Source: Prochlorococcus sp. AG-347-L19
Lineage (GTDB): Bacteria > Cyanobacteriota > Cyanobacteriia > PCC-6307 > Cyanobiaceae
Length of the DNA stretch: 40,597 nucleotides
Reading direction: 5' to 3'
NCBI GenBank assembly: GCA_003278895.1
Contig: QCCO01000009.1
Location: 1 to 40,597, forward strand
Made by a program: the position numbers and the translations under genes
Notes under the pieces: model-generated
Seen by the model: the letters and a program-made list of their open reading frames with translations, nothing else
What the model was told of the DNA's origin: nothing
Database searches by the model: none
Shown: one piece after another, positions 35,139 through 40,597 of the stretch
How positions within the stretch are numbered: position 1 is the stretch's first letter
Layout: each line of letters opens with the position of its first letter

Positions 35139-36941
35139 TCAAGACTTTTTATTGTACAGTATTTCAGATTCGGAAATAAATGTTTCTAACAATTTATCAG
35201 TACTAATTTTAAGCTTAGTATTATTTGCTCTGCATAAAAGCTCTACTTCTTTATTAATAGAATCTCTGCCAATAATTATCTGAAAAGGAATACCAATTAA
35301 TTCGGCATCTTTAAATTTCACTCCAGCCCTATCGTTTCTATCATCAAGAAGGACATCAATTTTATTAATTAAAAATTTGTTATAGATTTGCTCAGTAAGA
35401 TCACTTTGAATAGGATCTTTTAGGTTTGTTGGGATAATAATAACTTCAAAAGGAGAAATCTGGATAGGCCAACAAATTCCTTTTTGGTCATGATTCTGTT
35501 CGATAGCAGCTTGAGCTATTCTTGTCACTCCTATTCCGTAACAGCCCATCCATAAATTTTTTAACTGACCGTCCTTATCAGAGAACTTTGCATTTAATTT
35601 TTCACTATATTTCTGACCTAGTTGAAAAATATGTCCAATCTCGATACCTTTTTTTTCTTTAAGTTCTTCATCATCATTAGCACTTATTTTATCTCCTTTT
35701 TTGGCATTCCTGATATCCCCAATTAGATAGTCTTTCGAATCAAAAGAAAATTCTTGAAAAACTTTATGGAAATTAACTTTATTCCCACCACTTATAAACT
35801 TTGAAAGGTCACTTGCAGAATGGTCAATTATTCTGGTCCATTTTTTTTCCCAATTAGAACTAGCTTTAATGGTTTTATTAGCTAAATCTGGCCCTATAAA
35901 ACCTAAGGTTAAATCAACTAGATTTTTTTCGATAGTATTTTTGTCTTCAATCTTTTTAAGATTAAGGAGATTGAAGTGATAAAGTTTATTGATTAAGTTA
36001 AAAAGCTTTACTTCATTAATGTGTTGATCGCCTCTTATGCATGCAAGGATTGGGACATTAAATTCACCTTCGAACTGTGCAAGGAATATTACTACTTTAA
36101 TAATTTGACTTGGGTCTAAATTATTATTATCGCAAACTTCTTGGATTGTTTTTTGATGAGGTGTTTCCAACCACTCTTCAATATTATCTTTTAGTGGAAT
36201 AGGTTGAGAGGGTAGAGAAACAGCTTTTTCGATATTGGCAGCATAGGACCCACTTTGAGTGAATAAAATGGAGTCTTCCCCTGCATCAGCAGTAACCATA
36301 AACTCTTTAGATGAAGCACCGCCAATTGCTCCACTATCAGCTTCAACTCCTACTGTCTGCAGTCCACAAGATTTAAAAATATTTTCATAAGCATTGCCCA
36401 CCTTTTCATAGAAAGAAGCTAGGTCGTTTTCTGAAGAATGAAAAGAATAACCATCTTTCATTATGAATTCTCTACTTCTCATCAATCCAAACCTTGGCCT
36501 TATTTCATCTCTAAATTTTGTCTGAATTTGGTAAAAACATTGAGGTAATTGCTTATAGGAGTTGATGGTCTCTGATGCAATACTCGTTATCACCTCTTCG
36601 TGAGTTGGTGCTAAACCAAATTCTTTACCTTGTCTATCTTTGAGATTAAACATTATTCCTTCACCTGCGGTATATCCTTCCCACCTTTCACTTTTTTTCC
36701 ATAAATCTGCAGGATGAAGTTGGGGTAATAATAATTTTGTACAACCAATACTATTAAGTTCTTTCTCTATTATTGAGGATATTTTTTCAATAACTCTAAG
36801 CATTAGAGGCATGTATGCATAAATACCGCTGTTAACTCTGCGAATATACCCAGCTTTTAAGAGTAATTGATGTGAAATAATCTCAGCTTCAGAAGGTGTG
36901 TCACGAAGCGTCCCCAGAGGAAATGAGGTTGTCACGCGCAT
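35139..36941 (-). CDS. proS: Prolyl-tRNA synthetase, bacterial type with editing domain
   Basis: This class II synthetase charges tRNA-Pro. At 600 residues it is the bacterial form, with an insertion between motifs 2 and 3 (about residues 220-400) that edits Ala-tRNA-Pro. Motif 1 lies in the N-terminal GYIRRVNSGIYAYMPLMLRV, motif 2 in FRDEIRPRFGLMRSREFIMKDGYSF, and motif 3 in GIGVTRIAQAAIEQN. The C-terminal anticodon domain follows (FEVIIIPTNLKD, DVLLDDRNDRAGVKFKDAEL). The start is ATG 36941. It heads the minus-strand run proS-psb27-purA-adoK and is divergent from the HTH-like gene across 171 bases. Confidence 0.97.
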   Translation of the reverse strand: MRVTTSFPLGTLRDTPSEAEIISHQLLLKAGYIRRVNSGIYAYMPLMLRVIEKISSIIEKELNSIGCTKLLLPQLHPADLWKKSERWEGYTAGEGIMFNLKDRQGKEFGLAPTHEEVITSIASETINSYKQLPQCFYQIQTKFRDEIRPRFGLMRSREFIMKDGYSFHSSENDLASFYEKVGNAYENIFKSCGLQTVGVEADSGAIGGASSKEFMVTADAGEDSILFTQSGSYAANIEKAVSLPSQPIPLKDNIEEWLETPHQKTIQEVCDNNNLDPSQIIKVVIFLAQFEGEFNVPILACIRGDQHINEVKLFNLINKLYHFNLLNLKKIEDKNTIEKNLVDLTLGFIGPDLANKTIKASSNWEKKWTRIIDHSASDLSKFISGGNKVNFHKVFQEFSFDSKDYLIGDIRNAKKGDKISANDDEELKEKKGIEIGHIFQLGQKYSEKLNAKFSDKDGQLKNLWMGCYGIGVTRIAQAAIEQNHDQKGICWPIQISPFEVIIIPTNLKDPIQSDLTEQIYNKFLINKIDVLLDDRNDRAGVKFKDAELIGIPFQIIIGRDSINKEVELLCRANNTKLKISTDKLLETFISESEILYNKKS

Positions 36942-37047
36942 ACAGAAAAATCCTTAATATTATTTAATTTTATCAATTAAGATGAAAAAATAATTTAAAG
37001 TGTCTTGAGTCCCTCAACGCGGCTAGTCTAAGAATATTCTTTCTGCT

Positions 37048-37093
37048 AACTTCTTCAGTAATGAAGTTTAAACTCTCTAAAAAGTTCATTACT
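37048..37093 (+). promoter_or_regulatory. Overlapping inverted repeats in leader of the HTH-like gene
   Basis: Two stems share bases. Stem A pairs AACTTC (37048-37053) with GAAGTT (37063-37068). Stem B pairs AGTAATGAA (37057-37065) with TTCATTACT (37085-37093), a perfect nine-base repeat. They cannot form together. A T-rich run follows stem B, about 10 bases ahead of the ATG at 37113. A regulatory switch is possible, but no energy was computed and the AT-rich sequence makes chance repeats likely. Confidence 0.3.
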
Positions 37094-37112
37094 ACTAAAT
37101 TTTTTTTAATTT

Positions 37113-37466
37113 ATGGAAAATATAGATTCCAATATTTCTAGTGAAGAGGAATTAGTAGGTATTGATGAAGTTCAAAAATTCCTAAATAGATCAAGAGCTT
37201 CTGTCTATAGGTATACAAATACAGATTTAAGAAATCTAAACCCTAGTTTTAATCCAAGAAAATTAAATCCCGAATTTAGGACTGATCAAAAAGATCCTTT
37301 AAAATTCCATCCTAATGAAGTAGCAAGATTTGCAAAAGATATTTTAAGAATAAAGGAAGTTACTGTAGAGGTCTTTAATACACCTTCGTCCGCTGCTCAA
37401 AATATACTGGCGCAAATATTAGACGAACTAAAATCTATTAGGTCCTTGCTAGAAAATAGTAATTAA
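37113..37466 (+). CDS. Putative small DNA-binding (HTH-like) protein
   Basis: The 117-residue protein starts at ATG 37113. Residues about 16-37 (GIDEVQKFLNRSRASVYRYT) look like the helix-turn-helix of MerR/excisionase-type proteins: a helix, a turn with RSRAS, and an aromatic/Arg end. The middle is Asn/Pro-rich (NLNPSFNPRKLNPEFR), and the C-terminus forms a helix (ILAQILDELKSIRSLLE). It may be a regulator, but no target can be read. It opens the plus-strand run that ends with lepB. A 171-base gap before it holds overlapping inverted repeats. The HTH call is by eye and needs a profile search. Confidence 0.6.
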   Translation: MENIDSNISSEEELVGIDEVQKFLNRSRASVYRYTNTDLRNLNPSFNPRKLNPEFRTDQKDPLKFHPNEVARFAKDILRIKEVTVEVFNTPSSAAQNILAQILDELKSIRSLLENSN

Positions 37467-37558
37467 AAACTCACCTATCAATGTTTTGATTTATTGACAT
37501 TTTGAATGTAGGATAATGATGTTTAATTATCTCATTAATCTTTACCAATTAAGAGTTC

Positions 37559-37813
37559 TTGAGTTACACGAAATCAAAGCAGTTTATTCAAAGTAAATCA
37601 AGCGAAGAATCTTCTCATGATTCTGCTCGAAATGATTTTGAAAGAGATGATGATGACCCCTTAAGTATAAGGAGTTTGTCAATTACATCTTTAGGTATTA
37701 TTTTTGCCTTTTTGACAATTTTTTTACCTTCTATAAGCATTTTAATTGGAAGACCTCCATCTCAAGGAAATGAGATAATTCATAATCACGATTTTAAAAA
37801 AGATGGACCTTAG
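37559..37813 (+). CDS. Small single-span membrane protein, function unknown
   Basis: The 84-residue protein has a hydrophilic, Ser/Asp-rich N-terminus (residues 1-40, including DDDD), one membrane helix at about 43-62 (SLGIIFAFLTIFLPSISILI), and a short charged tail. I recognise no family. The start is TTG 37559 because no ATG lies in frame nearby. The end overlaps the second pyrophosphatase gene by 11 bases, which suggests translational coupling and argues that it is a real gene. Confidence 0.62.
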   Translation: MSYTKSKQFIQSKSSEESSHDSARNDFERDDDDPLSIRSLSITSLGIIFAFLTIFLPSISILIGRPPSQGNEIIHNHDFKKDGP

Positions 37814-38357
37814 TTCAATACCTCCATCTCCAATGAAGGGAATAGTGAATATTGTTGTTGAAATACCTGCAGGGAGTAGGAATAAATATGAATATTGCTC
37901 TGATGCAGGAATAATGGCCCTAGACAGAGTATTACATTCTTCAGTGAGGTACCCTTTTGATTATGGTTTTATCCCAAATACGCTTGCTGATGATGGAGCT
38001 CCCCTTGATGCAATGGTGATAATGGACGAACCTACTTTTGCGGGTTGTCTAATAAAAGCTAGACCTATTGGAGTTTTGGATATGCATGATTGCGGTGCAT
38101 ATGATGGAAAACTTTTATGTGTGCCTATGGCTAATCCTAGGCAAGCTAATATAGTGAGTATTAATCAAATTGCTCCAAATCAGCTTGAGGATGTTGCAGA
38201 ATTTTTTAGAACAAGTAAAGGACTTGATGGAAGAACAGTTCAAATTGATGGTTGGAGGGATTTTGATGTAGTTGAAAATTTATTGAAAAGTTGTTTGCCT
38301 CTAAAAAAGAAAAACTTTAAAGTACTTAAGAAATCAAATATTAGTAAATTAAATTGA
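37803..38357 (+). CDS. ppa: Inorganic pyrophosphatase, family I (second copy)
   Basis: The 184-residue protein starts at ATG 37803 and has the family plan: VVEIPAGSRNKYEY, ALDRVLHSSVRYPFDYGFIPNT, then DGAPLD at 64-69, and VLDMHDCGAYDGKLLCVPMANP with the later metal-binding aspartates. The middle Asp of the usual DGDPxD is Ala at 66. This resembles other marine cyanobacterial PPases as I remember them (Ser or Ala there), so it is probably the regular cyanobacterial enzyme. It overlaps the 84-residue gene by 11 bases and the Spx-like gene by four (TTGA), so the three are likely translated from one transcript. A second, very different PPase is at 22479. Confidence 0.9.
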   Translation: MDLSSIPPSPMKGIVNIVVEIPAGSRNKYEYCSDAGIMALDRVLHSSVRYPFDYGFIPNTLADDGAPLDAMVIMDEPTFAGCLIKARPIGVLDMHDCGAYDGKLLCVPMANPRQANIVSINQIAPNQLEDVAEFFRTSKGLDGRTVQIDGWRDFDVVENLLKSCLPLKKKNFKVLKKSNISKLN

Positions 38358-38710
38358 AAAAAATAATTTTTTATAGTTATTTAAAATGTTCTACATGCCG
38401 AAAAGCTGCAAAATGGCTTGAAAGCAAAGATTTTGAATTTCAGTTAATTGATATTGTAAAAGAACCTCCACTTGTTACTTATTTAAATCTAGGCTTAGAA
38501 CAATACTCTGAAGATAAGAAAAGGATTTTTAATACAAGAGGTAAAGCCTTTAAAACTCTTAATCTTGATATTGATCGTTTGTCAAAGGAAGAAATTATTC
38601 AACTTCTTTTAAGTGATGGCAAATTAATAAAAAGACCATTTTTGATTTACGAAGGAAAAAAAGTAATATTAGGTTTTAACGAAATTGAATATGCCAAACA
38701 GTTTATATAA
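38354..38710 (+). CDS. ArsC/Spx family thioredoxin-fold protein
   Basis: The 118-residue protein has the start IIFYSYLKCSTCRKAAKWLE, a CxxC redox motif in a thioredoxin-like fold shared by Spx regulators and one class of arsenate reductases. It also shows the family's IVKEPP stretch, then RIFNTRGKAFKTL, and the C-terminal RPFLIYEGKKVILGFNE. Whether it reduces arsenate, acts on RNA polymerase like Spx, or does neither is unclear. The start is TTG 38354, overlapping the PPase stop as TTGA. lepB follows after 29 bases. Membership of the family is firm; the activity is not. Confidence 0.88.
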   Translation: MKKIIFYSYLKCSTCRKAAKWLESKDFEFQLIDIVKEPPLVTYLNLGLEQYSEDKKRIFNTRGKAFKTLNLDIDRLSKEEIIQLLLSDGKLIKRPFLIYEGKKVILGFNEIEYAKQFI

Positions 38711-38739
38711 GTTTAGAAAATCAAGATTTTATTAAACCT

Positions 38740-39399
38740 ATGCCTGGTTCCGTAAAAAGTTTTTTAAAAGAATGGGGTCTACTAATTCTATTAACTTTTT
38801 TTGTTTCTTCTTGTAGATCATTTTTTGCAGAACCACGTTATATCCCTTCTGGTTCAATGCTCCCAGAATTACAAATAAATGATAGGTTAATTATTGAAAA
38901 ATTTTCGCTAAGAAACTCTTTACCAAAAAGAGGAGATATTGTTGTTTTTAACTCACCTTACTCGTTTGACAAAAAATTAATTTCATCAAGATCTAAGCCT
39001 TTACCAAAAAAAAGATATTGTTTTTTTATGAGTTTTCCTCCAATGTCGTTTATTCCAGGTTTAAGGGATCAAGCTTGCGATGCTTATATTAAAAGAGTGG
39101 TGGCACTTCCAGGAGAAATTGTAAGCGTAAACTCTAATGGTGAATTAAAAATAAATAATAAATTAATTCCTGAACCCTATGTCTCTTATAAGTGCTCATT
39201 ATCCCTATTTAATAATTGTGGTAAATTTGAAAACGTAAAAGTGCCAGAAGATCATTTTTTAGTTTTAGGTGATAATAGGGCAAATAGCTGGGATGGAAGA
39301 TATTGGCCTGGAAGTAAATTTCTTCATAAAAAAGAGATAATTGGTAAAGCATATTTCAGATTTTGGCCTCTTAGTCAAGTTGGCTTTTTCAGTAAATGA
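38740..39399 (+). CDS. lepB: Signal peptidase I
   Basis: Signal peptidase I removes signal peptides from exported and thylakoid lumen proteins, such as PsaF and Psb27 encoded in this window. The 219-residue protein has one N-terminal membrane helix (about 11-25), then YIPSGSMLPEL with catalytic S39, YIKRVVALPGE with catalytic K118, and the conserved GDNRANSWDGRYWP block. The region between GDIVVFNSP and AYIKRV is longer than in minimal forms and includes a hydrophobic FMSFPPMSFIPG piece. The start is ATG 38740, 29 bases after the Spx-like gene. It ends 53 bases from the convergent mutase gene. Confidence 0.95.
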   Translation: MPGSVKSFLKEWGLLILLTFFVSSCRSFFAEPRYIPSGSMLPELQINDRLIIEKFSLRNSLPKRGDIVVFNSPYSFDKKLISSRSKPLPKKRYCFFMSFPPMSFIPGLRDQACDAYIKRVVALPGEIVSVNSNGELKINNKLIPEPYVSYKCSLSLFNNCGKFENVKVPEDHFLVLGDNRANSWDGRYWPGSKFLHKKEIIGKAYFRFWPLSQVGFFSK

Positions 39400-39452
39400 A
39401 GCCTTATTTCTGACTCTGAATTTATCAAAATAAATTTTTAAAAACGCTTAAT

Positions 39453-40597
39453 TTAAAGTGCTCCTGAAGCAGTTGAATCAAGTATTCCTCCTAGGTGTGT
39501 TGTAATGTTAAGAGCGCTAATCACAGGGGGCTTATTGGGATCATCAAAAATGTCAATTATAGTTATGCCGCCATTACCCTGTTTTATCATCCAAATATTT
39601 GAATAATTAATCCCAAGGATATTACAAATTAGAGTTTTATTGACTGCATCATGAGCTACCATGAGTGTTTGATCATTATCCTTTTGAGATAAACAAATTT
39701 TTTCAAAAGCTTCTACTGACCTTTCTGATACATCTTTTATAGATTCACCTTGGGGCATTATTACTTCTTCAGGTTTATCATGCCAATTTTTTAGTAAAGC
39801 AGGCCACTCTTCTCTAATTTCTGCTTCCAATTTACCCTCCCATAATCCGTGACTGATTTCTACGAGTGAATCTATTTTCTCAATTTTTAAATCTTTGTTA
39901 TTTTGAAGGATTATTTGTGCTGTCTCATAAGGCCTATGCATTGAACTTGAAAATGCCTTATTGAAAGAAATATTTCTCAAATATTCAAAAGTCTTTCTGG
40001 CTTGATCTTTTCCGTTTTCATTTAAAGGGATATCAATTTGGCCTTGAAATCTACCTTCTTTGTTCCAATTAGTTTCACCATGCCTTATAAGAAATATTCT
40101 GGAATCTCCAATTTTATTTGGAATATTTTTATTTAGATGGGAAGTTTGATTTAAGCATTCAATTTGAGTTTTAAAAGAGTTATCTTTCTTTGTAATATTG
40201 AGTATCGAGAGAGAAGCATTTTCTAATCTTATTTTTCTAAAACCTTGCTTAGGCTTTCTTAATAACAAGAGTATTAAACATCTGAGAATTGCATTATGTC
40301 CAACAACTAAAATATTTACATCATCTTTGTCTAGATAAATTTTTAAAATATCTTCTACAAAATTTGTTGCTTGAAAAAATAACTCTTGAATTGGTTTATA
40401 AGTTTTATTTTCATTTCTTTTTAAAATAAGATTTTCTGGATCATTTTTCCATATAGGGTAAATTTCTGGAAATTTCTTTTTTATTTCATCAATTTTTAGA
40501 CCAGACCATTGACTAAGATCTACCTCTAGCAAATTATCGTCGAATACAATATTTTGTTCTTTATTGAAGGTCTTTTTAATTGTTTTTGCAGTCTCTG
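39453..40597 (-). CDS. Two-domain phosphoglycerate mutase-like phosphatase (cut by window end)
   Basis: The minus-strand frame is open from the stop at 39453 to the right edge, and the end reads ETAKTIKKTFN, then LLEVDLSQWSGLKID, so the gene starts outside the window; a TTG at 40532 is not its true start. The visible part is 380 residues. It holds the end of a first histidine-phosphatase domain (VVGHNAILRCL) and a complete second one with FLIRHGETNWNKEGRFQGQ, the proton donor Glu in EISHGLWEG and MVAHDAVNKTL. Cyanobacteria carry such doubled proteins in the phosphoglycerate mutase/alpha-ribazole phosphatase family. The substrate is not certain. Confidence 0.88.
   Translation of the reverse strand, partial: ETAKTIKKTFNKEQNIVFDDNLLEVDLSQWSGLKIDEIKKKFPEIYPIWKNDPENLILKRNENKTYKPIQELFFQATNFVEDILKIYLDKDDVNILVVGHNAILRCLILLLLRKPKQGFRKIRLENASLSILNITKKDNSFKTQIECLNQTSHLNKNIPNKIGDSRIFLIRHGETNWNKEGRFQGQIDIPLNENGKDQARKTFEYLRNISFNKAFSSSMHRPYETAQIILQNNKDLKIEKIDSLVEISHGLWEGKLEAEIREEWPALLKNWHDKPEEVIMPQGESIKDVSERSVEAFEKICLSQKDNDQTLMVAHDAVNKTLICNILGINYSNIWMIKQGNGGITIIDIFDDPNKPPVISALNITTHLGGILDSTASGAL

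Noticed and set aside
36942-37047. Small noncoding RNA gene of the Yfr type or a tRNA in the proS upstream gap
   Set aside because: I found no cloverleaf and neither of the Yfr core motifs that I know; only the inverted repeats further down are worth noting.
39453-40532. Complete 359-residue gene starting at TTG 40532
   Set aside because: The frame stays open to the window edge and the extra residues match the middle of a histidine-phosphatase domain, so the gene is simply truncated by the window.

Overview
The window reads as the core chromosome of a high-light-adapted Prochlorococcus, a marine picocyanobacterium. The evidence is a strongly AT-rich base composition (about one third G+C by eye), photosystem genes (psaJ, psaF, psb27), a high-light-inducible protein, tetrapyrrole genes (hemL, hemC, cobK), DUF2854 and DUF3153 proteins typical of cyanobacteria, and very tight gene packing. 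I assign the genus from gene content and remembered protein families, not from a search. I see no prophage, insertion sequence, CRISPR array or island-like stretch, and coding covers nearly all of the window.

Layout. 1-2317: the 3' end of gmk, then psaJ and psaF on the minus strand, divergent from tsaD and a 58-residue Hli protein. 2480-6524: a cation/proton antiporter, gltX, tRNA-Asp, a 64-residue SH3/KOW-like protein, tRNA-Trp, rplS and a PepSY-like membrane protein. 6620-11689: map, an SDR enzyme, then a plus-strand run of a P-loop/DRTGG protein, a SLOG/DprA-like protein, YajQ, a small unknown and a prohibitin-like protein. 11751-14126: hemL and xthA on the minus strand, with a terminator-like structure in front of hemL's 3' end. 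14198-17360: two unknown proteins, larC and a flippase-like membrane protein. 17357-20801: an iron ABC permease, a His-rich CobW GTPase, a pterin dehydratase and a YjbQ protein, all minus. 20910-25301: an M32 carboxypeptidase, a first inorganic pyrophosphatase, hemC and the principal sigma factor. 25542-31113: priA (with a possible tiny upstream ORF), a DUF3153 protein, argB, DUF2854, a 60-residue protein and ssb. 31142-36941: cobK-cutA, then proS-psb27-purA-adenosine kinase on the minus strand. 37113-39399: a compact plus-strand run of an HTH-like protein, a membrane protein, a second pyrophosphatase, a Spx/ArsC-like protein and lepB. 39453 to the end: a two-domain phosphoglycerate-mutase-like protein cut by the window edge.

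Several genes meet in shared pathways. gltX, hemL and hemC all act on the C5 route from glutamyl-tRNA to tetrapyrroles, and cobK is on the corrin branch. psaF/psaJ, psb27 and the Hli protein serve the thylakoid. The permease and the CobW protein suggest metal handling. No obvious new multi-gene system is visible. The best leads are small: a possible translationally coupled ORF between sigA and priA, two unlike pyrophosphatases, an antiporter with an altered ion-binding motif, a His-rich tandem repeat, and a few domain rearrangements or losses.
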